A DNA stretch of 64,000 bases. Source: Gambelia wislizenii. Lineage: Eukaryota; Chordata; Lepidosauria; Squamata; Crotaphytidae. Every line of letters begins with the position of its first letter. Within the stretch, counting starts at the first letter, position 1. Where the stretch lies: assembly GCA_030847615.1 (NCBI GenBank), contig JAUMIR010000004.1:221081001-221145000 (forward strand). The letters are read 5' to 3'. Both the position numbers and the translations under genes were made by a program. Below are positions 23,600 through 34,281 of the stretch, one piece after another. The notes under the pieces are model-generated. The model ran no database searches and was not told where the DNA came from. It worked only from the letters and a program-made list of their open reading frames with translations.

Positions 23600-23815
23600 A
23601 CACCCTGCCTTTCCTCTGGTGAGCTCAAGGCAACATCTATGTCTCTCCTTCTCTCTCCCCCCCCCCACTGTTATTCACCCAGCAACCTGTGAGATAGATC
23701 AGGCTGAGAGAAAGTGACTGGCCTAAGGTTACACACTAAATTTCATGGTCTAGTTGGGGCTTGAACCTAGACCTCATAAGTCCTTTTCCAGCACTTTTTC
23801 CATAACAGGTCTGTA
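23600..23815 (-). repeat. Old tRNA-type SINE copy
   Basis: The plus strand has CAACCTGTGAGATAGATCAGGCTGAGAGAAAGTGACTGGCC and GGGGCTTGAACCTAGACCTC, the reverse of the SINE type seen at 6025. Confidence 0.6.
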
Positions 23816-24750
23816 CATTTCTAGTCTTCAGTGTACCAGAACCTTTTTGAAAGTTAAAAGAGAGAAGGAGAGAAAAAAAGGTTAACTTCCAGGTTGAAGG
23901 ATATTAGAGCCAATCTTGAACCAGTGCAGGACAGTACTGGAGCCCAACTAATAACAGTGGCTTGGTATGGTAATGGGTGAGCAGTTTGCTGTTCAGCCAT
24001 CTCCATAGCTGAAGACTGTGTGGCTGTAACAACGTGCTGTACCTCGAGGCTAAATGAACAGCTTGCTGAGTTCTGTGGAATTATAGCACAATTATGTCAT
24101 AACTACTAGATAACTGAAAATATTTCTGATGGTCTTCTATTGTGTGTGTCAGTAACCATTAATCTGTCTCTCATTAACACAATGGAAAATGCTGAAAATC
24201 TGTTTGAAAAATGCATAGGAATTAAACTCTTAATGTAAAGAGTAATATGTGAAAACCAGATCACCAGCTACAGAAAGCCAATCTTTCCCCCACTAAACCT
24301 CTTCCATCCGTGTGTTTCTTTTTGGAAAGAAAAAAAAAACACCAACTCCTTGGCCTCTTCTTTCTCTCTTTGTGATAGGGAAGGGAAGAAGGGTGGAAAG
24401 ATTGGCCACATGGGCAGAGACTGTTCTTACCCACAAGCATTCTTCACCCTGCAGAGCTAGACAGATATTTGATGGCTTAATTATTGGGGTGGGAGGAACC
24501 CTTTCATGTTACTTCAAAGGAAATGAGCAGTGGCTATAGAGGGAATGGTTTGTTTAAATTGTTTTTATAAACAGCATAAGAAATGAATAAACATTAGTGT
24601 CATGCCAGCATTTACTTTATATTATGTAAGCTCTGATGGCTGTAATTCCATTGCTTTATGTGTCTTAACAACAATTCCATTTGAACATGAAATAGAAGTA
24701 GAATTTAATATTTTAAAGTGGATTCTCATTTCCGCATTGCAGGTATTGTT
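23816..24750. other. Intronic DNA with no supported feature
   Basis: No exon or recognisable repeat; one poly-A stretch near 24330. Confidence 0.4.
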
Positions 24751-24753
24751 AAA

Positions 24754-25400
24754 GGAGATTATCAAACGTGTCCCTTGAAACTGTTTCTGTAACGCTACCC
24801 CCCCACCCATACCACTCCTGCCCCACTCCCATCCCTGTAACAGAATGATCAAAAAAATTTCACACACTTGTCTTATTCCATTATAGGAACTGCTCCCTCT
24901 CCCCTCAGCTTCACTGCAGTAAAGGCAGCTGACGTAAAGCTGCTTTTACTGCAGTGAAGCCAAATCCCACTCATTCTCGCGAGAGAATGATCGCACGGGA
25001 AATTTGAAAATAAAAACAAAACCAAATGTCAAAACAGAAAACCAAGCCCCCAAACACACAGTACAAACGCCAAGTAACCTGGGGGTGGGGGAAAGGGTGA
25101 CACTCACCTGGATGTCCCTATCAAACCTGGAAGTCTTTGGCACATACCTCCTGGTGACGTCACGTGTCGCTGGCATTGCGTCAGCACAACGTGGGGCATT
25201 TTCAAACGCCCGTGATTCCGTAATGATAATGGAATGGGCTTCTTATTCACGGCTTAAGCCGTGAATCAGAAGAAGCGGGGGGGGGGGATGGGAGCAGGAT
25301 GGGAGCTTCCCGGACAGGGACGACGTCATCTGAAAAGGGAGACTGATAGCGATCTCCCCTCGTCCCTGTCCCGGGTTATTGGACACATCTGATAATCTCC
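24754..25400. mobile_element. CpG-rich TIR DNA transposon A (647 bp), non-autonomous, PIF/Harbinger-like?
   Basis: The left end GGAGATTATCAAACGTGTCC and right end (complement) GGAGATTATCAGATGTGTCC match at 18 of 20 positions. AAA flanks both sides (24751-24753, 25401-25403), a possible 3-bp target duplication. The interior is unusually CpG-rich for the intron and holds a 16-bp-arm hairpin (24908-24960), the palindrome CATTCTCGCGAGAGAATG (24973-24990) and a perfect 22-bp palindrome (25245-25266). No transposase frame is seen. Superfamily is a guess from the TSD length. Confidence 0.7.
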
Positions 25401-25769
25401 AAAATCAAGTATTAAGAGTTATTTAATACTAGGGTGGATACTTACAATACAAGAATGTCACTGTTTCATTCTGATGCTTTAAATGCTTAGACTGTAAGTG
25501 TGAGAGCCCCTGATAGAAGAAGCACTCCAATCTCACAGGTCTCTTTTATCCAAAGCAGAGCAGAAGTACTAGCAAAGCAGATTTTTCAGCTCTTCTCCTC
25601 TTTGGAGGGTTCACCCTTTTAGTTGTCAGTGGAAAAAACCCTCCCACAGTAAGCAATAGGAGGGAAAGGAATTGTCCCAGTATTACTATCCATGTTATGT
25701 ATCCTGTTGTAAGTGAATAGTTGTTTCAATTTGGAGGCTATATATACGCCAATAAGGGCCTGCCTCCTA

Positions 25770-26422
25770 GGAGATTTTCACACGAGCTATATATCCCGTG
25801 GCAGGAACAGAACAGGGTCGGGAAAGGTTTTCCCTTTCGGACGACGTTGACCCCGTTCTGTCCTTCATCTGTCCTACTCCCGTGACTGTTCCAGAACAAT
25901 GTAATCACGATTTTTCATCGTAAATAGACCTCCCGTTCCGTCACTATTACGGAATCACAGGTGTGCGAACAGGAGCCCCGTTCCTGTTCTGAAATGACAG
26001 CCATGGAGGGGCGGTCCGTTCCGAGCACTTCCTGGTACGATCTGGACATCGAGGTAAGTGGCACCCTTTATTTTACCCTCCCTGTTCTGATTATGTGATT
26101 TAAAGAGTGCTTTTGTGTTTGGTGAACTGATTTTATGTTTGGGGGAGTTTTATTTTTTAAATTTACTGTCCGGCGTTATCACGTGATAACGTGATAACGT
26201 GATAACGTGATAACGTGATAACGTGATAACGTTTCAGATGGCCGGTCGTAAAAGCAGCCTTATGACGGCTGCATTTACGGCCAGCCAGCAAGGGGAAGGG
26301 GAGCCCGTTCCTGCTGCGGAATTAAGGTGAGTGTGCGAAAGATTTATGTTATTCCGTGGCAGGAACGGGAGAGGAGGTAGCGGGGTAGTAACGGGACATT
26401 TTGGCCCCGTGTGAAAATCTCC
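25770..26422. mobile_element. CpG-rich TIR DNA transposon B (653 bp), related to A
   Basis: Ends GGAGATTTTCACACG and CGTGTGAAAATCTCC are exact 15-bp inverted repeats. CTA is duplicated on both sides (25767-25769, 26423-26425). The first bases GGAGATTWTCA are shared with element A 370 bp to the left. The interior carries an octamer tandem repeat (26183-26230) and repeated GTTCCTG/CAGGAAC motifs, and keeps many CpGs, which suggests recent insertion. A short ATG-led frame from 26239 (MAGRKSSLMTAAFTASQ) ends in the element; it could be a captured or residual transposon exon, with no known domain seen. Confidence 0.8.
26183..26230. repeat. Six perfect tandem copies of the octamer GTGATAAC
   Basis: The array is preceded by the inverted unit GTTATCAC at 26175-26182, so the left edge forms a palindrome around CACGTG. 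It lies inside transposon B. Units are directly adjacent without spacers, so it is not CRISPR-like. Confidence 0.95.
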
Positions 26423-26456
26423 CTAGAGTTTGTGAGAGGGTTGTGTTATTCCCCAG

Positions 26457-27235
26457 AATTGGTTATAGCTTGTTGATGATGCGTTTGAGTGCTCAGCTGG
26501 GGACTGTAGATGACCACTAGGGGTGTTCTTCATTTTGCGATTTTGGTCTGTTTTGCAGTAAACGATTCCTCAGTATTAATCTTGCCTTCTCAATTTGTTT
26601 CTTCACCTCCTTAGGTGGGCATTGTAGTTTGAGAAATGCCTGTTCTAAATCCAAAACTTTTGAGTCTCTGTCTTGTTGGTTTGAGCAAATGTGGTTGCAT
26701 CACAGGGTTTGGCTGTAAACAATAGATTTGGCAGTGTGTTCTAGGAGGAAACTGGAGGCATATAGGTATGTGTAGCAACCAATGCGTTTTCAATAAAGTG
26801 TGGTGCATAGAAGTCCATTGCACCTTTGCACAGTGGCATCAAGAGAGCGAATTTGTTGTGTGGATTGTTCCAGGCTCAGGTTGATGGTAGGGTGGAAGTT
26901 GTTGTTGAAATCCTGGTGGAATTTCTCAAATGATTGCTTTCTATGCAGGCAAAATATAAAGATGTCATAAATAAATTGTAGGTAGAAGAGAGGTTTCGGG
27001 GTGTATGTGCTGGGGAAGCATTGTTCCAGATCAGCCATGAAGATGTTTGCATACTGTGGTGCCATGCAGGTGCCCCTGGCAGTGCCACTGACTTAGGGGC
27101 CTACTGCACACCAAAGAAAAGTTGCTGTGTAGCAAGAAGGTTCTGTCTTCCATGCTGCCTTACCACATGACATCATCGTTCTTTTGTTCCAGTTCATGGG
27201 GGGGACGAGGTAAAACCACATCCTTTTGCTAACCA
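26457..27235 (-). pseudogene. Penelope-like element, reverse-transcriptase part (decayed)
   Basis: The minus-strand translation contains APQYANIFMADLEQ, FYLQFIYDIFIFCLHRKQSF and FHPTINLSLEQS, then ending in a linker-like EVKKQIEKARLILRNRLL region. These correspond to the Penelope RT motifs (G-P-APSYANIFMG, FIDDIF, FHPTIKFT). The catalytic pair reads YD in place of the usual DD, and several frame breaks occur, so it is inactive. The element appears reversed relative to the GIY-YIG part to its right. Confidence 0.75.
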
Positions 27236-27410
27236 GAAAAATCCATTAGCAAAAAGACACGGTTTTACCTCAGTACCCCATGGGGCCAGAACGAAAGAAC
27301 ACCAGAAGAACAATGACATAAGGTGATAAGGCAGCACAGAAAACAGAATCTTCCTGCTACACTGCTGCTTTTCTTTAGAGTGTGGTAAGCCCCTTAGAGG
27401 TATACATTGT
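27040..27410. repeat. Large imperfect inverted repeat centred near 27241
   Basis: Left arm (reverse) and right arm both read GGTTTTACCTC...CCCATG...CAGAACRAAAGAACR...AAGGCAGCA...GACAGAA/ACAGAATCTTC...CTGCTACAC...TTTTCTTT, for roughly 150-190 bp each. The innermost arms are GAGGTAAAACC and TTTTGCTAA against TTAGCAAAA and GGTTTTACCTC, with a 13-nt loop. It looks like a head-to-head inverted duplication of Penelope 5' sequence. Confidence 0.7.
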
Positions 27411-27439
27411 TCCCAAAAACAAGTACAAAGTATGAAGTG

Positions 27440-28370
27440 GAAGAGTGTGGTGGCTAGATCTGCTAGCCTACAGCCATCTTCCTGAATACCAACAGCATAA
27501 CACTGGAAGGAAAACTGCCTCATTCAGGATGCTATTCTTGATGGCTTGTAGCCCAAACTCATGTGGGATTTTTGTATACAGACATTCCATATCCATAGTG
27601 GCTAGAATGGTGTTCTCTGAGGGCTATGGAGCATACCTTAAGTACTTGCCACAAACCCAGATACCAACTCTGTCCCCACATCTATTCTCGGAGCAATATT
27701 ACAGGGCCAATAATATAACCCACAACATCAGAGGTACATTTACTTGCTCTTCTGCCATTGTGATATATGCTATTCTATGCCAGCAATGCCCCTCTATGCT
27801 CTACACTGGACAAACAGGACAGTCTCTATGCAAGAGGATTAATGGACACAAATCTGACACTAGAAATGACAGTACTCAAAAGCAGTTGTAGAGCATTTCA
27901 ACCTTCTTGGACACACAGTAAGTGATTTACAGGTTGTGATCCTTGAACAAGGAAATTACAAAGGAAGACTAGAAAGAGAAACAGCTGAATTGAATTATAT
28001 TCACAAATGAGGTATGAACAAAGACAATGGTTTCAAGGCGCCCTATGTATATTAATATAAGAGTCCTCACTACTGCACCTATAACAAGAGAGTTTTTGAA
28101 GCCAGGGAAACTGACTTTTGGTAAGCAGATTTATTGCTTTCACACATCAACACTAATTGACCACTGTAAAGATCTGAAAGATCTATATCATCTCATGCAG
28201 CCCTTTAAAAATTTAAAACAAGGGTCATGATCTGCATCTTTCTGGATCCTATTACAGTCTATCCTACTGCCACAACTATGTAAATATGCTTTATACCTGA
28301 GGTCTTAATACCACTCAGTACTGCATCTGAAGAAGTGAGTTTATATCCACAAAAGCTCATGCAAAAATAA
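27440..28370 (+). pseudogene. Penelope-like element, GIY-YIG endonuclease part and 3' tail (decayed)
   Basis: The + frame at 27445-27891 includes SAIVIYAILCQQCPSMLYTGQTGQSLCKRINGHKSD (motif V-Y-I...YTGQTGQSLxxRxNGHKSD of the GIY-YIG nuclease that follows RT in Penelope elements). The next pieces (SRRPMYINIRVLTTAP, PGKLTFG) are from the distal C-terminus. Stops at 27889 and after break the frame. A hammerhead-like motif and an A-rich end (28364-28380) terminate it. Confidence 0.75.
28322..28363 (+). ncRNA. Degenerate hammerhead-ribozyme-like motif at the Penelope 3' end
   Basis: Stem I is TGCAT (28322-28326) with ATGCA (28359-28363). The core CTGAAGA (28327-28333) fits CUGANGA. Stem II starts GTG (28335-28337) and closes with CAC (28348-28350). 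The second core box reads AAAA instead of GAAA, followed by GC and the TC cleavage-site dinucleotide. One core base is lost, so cleavage activity is unlikely. Confidence 0.5.
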
Positions 28371-28439
28371 AAACCAGTTAGTTTTAAAGGTAATGTCACA
28401 TTTCTTCCCCCCTCCCCCTCCCTTCTTTTTAAGGTATGT

Positions 28440-28679
28440 TCTGTGTGGTGTAGTGGTTTGAGCATTGGGCAATGACTCTGGAGGGTTTGAATCCCCACTA
28501 TGGAATTTCAGCTATGGAAATCCAGTGGATGACCTTGGGCAAGTCATACTCTCTCAGTCTCATAGGAAGTTAAAGGAAAACCCTCTCTAAATAAATCTTG
28601 CCAAGAAAACCCCATGATATATTCACCTTAGGGTTGCCTTAAATCAGAAATGTCTTAAAGGCACACAACAAACAACAAA
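28440..28679 (+). repeat. tRNA-derived SINE, AAC-tailed family
   Basis: GTGTGGTGTAGTGGTTTGAGC head, GGTTTGAATCCCC box B, GACCTTGGGCAAGTCAT, CTTGCCAAGAAAACCCCATG, TTCACCTTAGGGTTGCC and ACAACAAACAAC tail. Confidence 0.85.
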
Positions 28680-29246
28680 TTTTGTAGCTAAATTTCCCTT
28701 CACTTGAGGGCTTGGGAGGGAGCTGTGGCAGTTCTGTAGAGCCAAGAAATCCATGTCCTCTACCTTTCCTGCCCATGGGTACACCACCAGCAGAACCCTT
28801 TTTTATCTCTCTCTTGGGGTATTATAGCTTGGGGGAGTATAGCTTGGGGGAGTGGGAGGGCCATTGTGGAAATCATTGTCATGGCTGAAAAGGGTTGGGG
28901 GAAATCTGACATTAAATCATTGTCTTTAAGGCCTTGTCTTCTCCTTCAGAGAAGGAGATCAGTTCCTCCATATTCCTGCAATGATGATAGGACTGAAACC
29001 TTAATGGCTACAATGGCTATTGAAACAATACATTCCATTTTACATTGCATAGATATTTAATTGGAAACCTATATTTATGTTGTCTTTCATCTGTTGAAGG
29101 GAAACCTATATTTGACAGCAAAGTCTATGAAAGGTACATATTTAGAGATAAACCCCTACATGATTAATGTGAGAGATACAATCAATTGTTCTGTAACGGT
29201 AATTACTGTAATTTGCCCAATGCAGGTTAGATTAGCATAAATTATA
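28680..29246. other. Intronic DNA with no supported feature
   Basis: Contains a locally repeated TATAGCTTGGGGGAGT unit (about 28826-28855). Otherwise nothing recognised. Confidence 0.4.
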
Positions 29247-29499
29247 GGGCCCCCATATCCATGGAACCAGTATCCACTGTTTCATTTATCCACAGGGCAC
29301 AAAATAGGAACACATGCCATAGAGTCACACTGGGAAATGCCTAGAGAGCATCCTCTCAGCATCTTCTAGGTCCTCCACAACTCTATGGTATGTTTTTTAC
29401 CAGAAGTCCTCTATTTTAATAGGGTTTGCTATTATCCAAAGTTTCCAGTATCCCTGGTAAGTCCGGGAACCAAACCCCCATGGATATGGGGTCCAGCTG
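29247..29499. mobile_element. Tigger/pogo-like element
   Basis: Left end GGGCCCCCATATCCATGG after a TA (first bases decayed), right end CATGGATATGGGGTCCAGCTG followed by TA. Inner GTCCTCCACAACTCTATGGTATG and TATTATCCAAAGTTTCCAG agree with the copies at 2351 and 40573. Confidence 0.7.
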
Positions 29500-30059
29500 T
29501 ACATCTAAAAATATAATAGATGTTTTAAGTGTCCATGGATGCCATGATCTAAAATTGTACGCAGAATTCAAGCACCTTGTTCTGACTATAGGCCCACTGA
29601 TGAGCCAATGTATCAGCATTCTATGTCCTGGGCTTCTCTCACATAAAATTACCAAACTGGGCAGGGGAGTCTGAAGGATATAATGTCCCCAAAGATCCAG
29701 GGGGCCTTAATATGTTCTTCTTATTCTTCTCCTAATGATTGGGAGACCAGTATAGAAGGTGCATCTAAGTCCTGCAAGACTTGTCGTTTAGGACTGCAGG
29801 TAGAGCTGGATGAAGACATTGTTGTCTGGGGCAAAAAACAAGGTGGTGCCCCCCTCCTCCATTTCATAAATAGAAGTAAACTGGACTGGTAATACAACTT
29901 TATTTCAACATTAGTACACCGCACCTAATAGCAGAAGGCTAGTTTAGGAGTACAGGGCAGGTTGTGTGGCACACACAGTTCTGCCTAGAACTAGAAAGGG
30001 AAATGGCCAGGAGGAGCAGCTGGGCAGCAGATACAACTAACAAAGGTGGTTGCCTCACT
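29500..30059. other. Intronic DNA with no supported feature
   Basis: No recognised exon or repeat. Confidence 0.4.
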
Positions 30060-30662
30060 CAGGGGTTGTCTAAACAGCGAAAATACTCCTCATGGAATGT
30101 GAGGAGCATCCTACTAGTCTTAATGGCATTCCATATTGTTTTGCCATATTGGAAAGAAGGGGCCTAAAATGTCAACAACTCTGCAGGAAAAGCCTTCATG
30201 AATTTTCCTGGAGTTTTTAAAAAACAGCGAGGGGAATGTACATTACTGCTCATTAGGACAAACGATTTGATATGAATTGCCTTCCTATATGAGAGGAAAT
30301 GCAAAGCTGATTGGCTGGGTGAATACAGGCTTGCTAACAAGGCAAGCTTCCGCTTGCCTCCATGTTGGATTTTTGCCTTAGAAAGCAAGTGCTAAGGTGA
30401 GAAAATGGGGTGGGGTTTTTTTTGTTTTTGTTTTTTGCTTTTCTATTAAATTGGAAAATTACTCTATTGCACCTTGGACATTTTTTTTAAAGTTTGGCAG
30501 TGGCAAATTGAGGTAAGTACAAATGTGAGTAAATCACTTGCAGCTGCCATCTTGCATGTGAAGCTTATGGGGTCAAAAACACCATTAAGACAAGTCACAG
30601 CTGCTGCAAAATGCCATTACTGCGAGGCACTCTGGGTTTTTTGCCTCATATAGACAAGCTCA
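30060..30662 (+). repeat. Dispersed ~600-bp repeat, copy 2
   Basis: Starts CAGGGGTTGTCTAAACAG and ends TAGACAAGCTC, an inverted pair. Shares with the copy at 33676 the blocks ACTCCTCATGGAATGTGAGGAG, CTCATTAGGACAAACG, GGCAATGCAAGCTGATTG-like and ACTCACTTGCAGCTGCCATC-like sequence. The CAGGGG start is typical of hAT elements, but no 8-bp target duplication was confirmed. Confidence 0.6.
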
Positions 30663-32420
30663 TAGCCTAATGTTAGGGTCAGCTGTGGCTAAAATAATTA
30701 TATCAGCGTTGAGTTCTTGCTGGGAGGAGAGGCCTGCTTCCTTGTTGCCCCATTCTTTTGTATCCTTCTCCTGTGAAAAACACTTTTGCTGCTACTCTTT
30801 TGGATTTTATACATTTCTTGTTGCTCTTGAGAAAGTTAGAAAACCTGATGAGAGATAACATTTTGTAAAAAGGAATGGAGTTCATCTTGTAATTGTTTGG
30901 TATTACTGTATTTGACAGTGGGCTCTTCCAGATCTGCCTAAAGAAGCATCGATTCTCACAGTATAGCTGCTTGGGGTTTGCTGTCTTTTCTGTGTCCACT
31001 CATTCAGGATCGGGTGGGGGTGGGGTGACTGTTTGTAATGGTTTTGTGGATCTGAACTACTGTAGTGCTTTTTCAAAGTTTTTTTTAAAAACCAGGGGTG
31101 TGTTTTGCTGAGGTGATCTATGTTCTGAAGGGCAAATTTGCTCCATTTGTGTTTCCCCCCTCTTCAGATCTTAGTGTAATAGTGTTATAATGGAAAATTG
31201 CCTTTTCTCTGATGCACTATAGCATTATAATTTTAAGAATTTGGTTTTTTAAAATAGCCATTATATTCTAAGTGGGTACTCAATGCAACATACTATAATA
31301 AAGTAAAACCACAAGAATCTGATAATGCTAAACAGTCTGCAACAGCAGCATCCAGATTGAAAAATTAAGTTCGTGTAATATTAATATGTAAATACCTACA
31401 TATAGGGGTGTGTTTAAGTCAGTTTAAAAGCTGTCCAGAGGGGAACTGGGGTTGGGTGGGGGATAAACAGATTTCCTTGGTCTGGATTCCAATACAGAGA
31501 GAGTAGTGCTTTGAGCCCAAATAGATAGATCTCAGCACAGGGGGAAAAATGGAATGAAAGGTAGATTCCCATTAACTGATCTTAATACCTGTCAAAGGCT
31601 ATATGGGAGAAAGCTGTGCAGTTCCCAGATAGTTCAGGGATTTAAAGGTAAGCAGCAGCACCTTGAATTAGGTCCAAAAATGAATTGGCAGCCTGTGTAA
31701 GGAAACTAAAAAGGCAGCCAGTACTCTGATATTTTCATGTTGCAGTCTTACTAATGTTTCTGAAGAAATGTTTTTAAATATATTTGCCTTAAAGTGAAAA
31801 CCAGAAGCTCTGCATTTAGGAATGCTGTAGATTTCCCCTCCCCACTATTCACAGTTGGTGAGTTTACAGTTTTGAGCAATAACAGATAATCTTGACCTCT
31901 TTTTGGGAGTGGAGGTCTTTGTGCCAAGGGTTGTGTTTGCTTGTGATCCTGGGGCAGTATGCTGTGTAATACTAATAACCAATTTAGCATTAATTACCAA
32001 AGCTTTTAAACACTGCCAATTCAAAAATAAACACCTAGTAATTTGTTTCTGGCATGCTAAATCAAAATGGGTGCTTCAGTACAGTGTATACATGCAACAT
32101 TTTCTTATTTGTGCATCCGTTTGTGGTAAGCAGTGTGCAGAGAAATTCCTGCAATCTAGCAGACAAGTAACTTTTTAGAGCATTTTTGAACATGGCATTT
32201 TTGAACATCCTGTAATAGGAATGGGAATAATAAAGGCATTATAATACAGAGAAAGCCACTTTGGAGCTTAAAACAGTGAATGGGTGCATGCAATGCCTAT
32301 AAATCCAGACAATTCCAAAAGTGATGTTTATGACTGGGCCAATGCTTTGATCAGATAGAATTACAGGAGGTTGGCATGTGTGTTATATCTAATGGCTGAA
32401 TAATAAACACTCTGGAGCTG
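30663..32420. other. Intronic DNA, possible L2 trace
   Basis: AGCAGCACCTTGAATTAGGTCC and GGCAGCCTGTGTAAGG at about 31650-31705 resemble the reverse of an L2/CR1-clade LINE tail (compare 36069). No other feature is supported. Confidence 0.4.
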
Positions 32421-32429
32421 CTTAGGGTG

Positions 32430-33246
32430 GCATCCTCTCTAGATATTTCCTAGGTCCGCCATCATGACTCTGTGGCAATTTCCACTGGAAGTTACCACAG
32501 AATTGTGCTGTGGCCTCTCAAGGCATTTCCTATGTCCTCCAGCAAGATTCTATAGGGTTCACTATTACCCGCAGTTTCAAGTATTCTGTCCAAACAATGT
32601 CTGGGCAACCAGCCAAAGGCTGATTATTACACAGCTGATAGCAGAGGCACAGCACACTCAAGCTAATTACAGGCAAAGGAATCAAGGCAGTGTGAAGTCA
32701 GACACTTACTTTACTAACAAGCAAAACACAAGCAAAGTCCAATATACAAGGTCCAGGTCCGGTAAACACAGTCCAGGGTAGTCCAGCAGAATCCAAGTCA
32801 GGCAGACAGAGTCCAGAATAAACAAACACAGTCCAGGTCAAACACAGTGAACAGGAACATAACGGGTACTCAAGTAGGTCAGATAATCTCTGACAACCCC
32901 TGGAGGGCAGTGCTGCATATTTATAGAGCAGCACTAATGCAGCTTCTCATTAGCTAATTGCTGCTTCCTGTAAATATGGTGAGACCACCTCAAGCCCTCC
33001 TTTTGTTGTGTCTAAGCTTTGAAGGTAGCTATAGGTAAATTGTCCTCTGTATCTGAAGGGACAGGACCCTCTGCCAGATCTGGTACTGTACTGTTGTCTG
33101 TGTCTGAGGCCTGTGGCTCTGGAACATCTTCCTGCTCTGGTTCAGCAGGTCCTGGCATGTCCACTGTTTCAGTCTCTGAGTCAGAGTCCATTTCCAAGTT
33201 CTGGAAGCAGGGTATGACATATTTGCAGATACGGCGGGTGACTTGT
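32430..33246. mobile_element. Tigger/pogo-like element interrupted by a solo LTR
   Basis: Left part 32430-32586 (TCTCTAGATATTTCCTAGGTCC to CCCGCAGTTTCAAGTATTC) and right part 33220-33246 (TTTGCAGATACGGCGGGTGACTTG) belong to one element, as in the unbroken copy at 2351. The left terminal repeat is not preserved. Confidence 0.6.
32587..33219 (-). mobile_element. Solo LTR (633 bp) of an LTR retrotransposon or endogenous retrovirus
   Basis: The ends are TGTCC...GACA and the flanks are TATTC (32582-32586) and TATTT (33220-33224), a 5-bp target duplication with one mismatch. On the minus strand it carries a TATA box (CTATAAATATGCAGC) and downstream transcribed-type sequence. No internal gag/pol was found beside it, so recombination between two LTRs is likely. 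An open frame of 61 codons rich in Asp/Glu (33012-33197, minus strand) lies within the LTR; no function is assigned. Confidence 0.6.
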
Positions 33247-33675
33247 AATTCTTCCCTTTCACTTTCTTCCTAGATATTTCAGACTACAACTCCTCTCCGC
33301 AATCCAATTGGCAATGGGATGGGATTTGTAGTGCAACAGATGAAGAAAATGCCAGGTTGGTTAGACTTCTGTATGACTAGGCACACCTCTCATGAGCATT
33401 AATTCAGTGAACAATTTTATTTATAGCAAGATGCTTTCCCATACAACTTCCTCCGGTACTTTCCTGAGTGTATTAATCAGAATATCAGGAATTAAAATTT
33501 ACATCCATGTTGGAAGCCAATTGGCACAAAATAATTACAAGCGATCCTAATGCATTAAGCCACTGCCCACCAGTCACAGACTTTCAAGACTGAACTGTAT
33601 GGCAATCTTGTCCTTGTTACTGGCTGCAGCACAAGGCTGCCATCCATATGACTCTTCTTCCCATTGCATAGAATA

Positions 33676-34281
33676 AGGGGTGGTGCAAATGGTCAAAATA
33701 ATCCTCATAGAATTTGCTGAGGAGTTCATCTGTCTTAATGGAAATCTGCATTGATGGGTTTTATTCGGAAGGGGGGTGGCTAAAAACTCCAAAAACTGCA
33801 CCTGGAGAGCCTTTGTGGCTTTTCTCAGAGTTTTTTAAAAGCTCTGTAGAGAATGTGCATGTCCGCTCATTAAGAGAGTTACATTTACATCGCTGCATGT
33901 TTCCATAGGAGAGGCAATGCAAGCTGATTGTCCAGATGATCATGGGGGCAGGGCTTGCAAACAGGGCAAGTCCCTGCTGCCACCATTTTGGATTTTTGGC
34001 TTAACATGCGATTGGTAAAGTGATAAAATGGTGATTGTTTCCTCTCTTATCTCTTTTTTCTTTTGTAAATGTGAAATATCACTTGTGCGTACCATGGTAC
34101 ATTTTTTTTAAAGTTCGGTGGCAGCAGATTTAAAAGCACGAGTAATTTACTCACTGCCACCATCTTGGCTAGGGGACATACGATGTTTATGGGGACTGTA
34201 AAACCATTAAGACGGTTTGCAGCTGTTGCAAATTGCTACTACTGCAGAGCAATCCATTCCCCCCTCCTATAGATAACCCCT
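33676..34281 (+). repeat. Dispersed ~600-bp repeat, copy 3
   Basis: Aligned by eye with copy 2 from AGGGGTGGTGCAAATGG to AGATAACCCCT; shared ATCCTCATAGAATTTGCTGAGG, GTCCGCTCATTAAGA, GCAATGCAAGCTGATTG, CACTGCCACCATCTTGG and AAAACCATTAAGACGG blocks. Confidence 0.65.

Noticed and set aside
26183..26230. Tandem octamer array as a CRISPR-like repeat
   Set aside because: Units are adjacent with no unique spacers, and the host is a vertebrate.
27445..27891. GIY-YIG nuclease as a bacterial or defence gene
   Set aside because: Neighbouring Penelope RT motifs and decayed frames place it in a Penelope-like retroelement.
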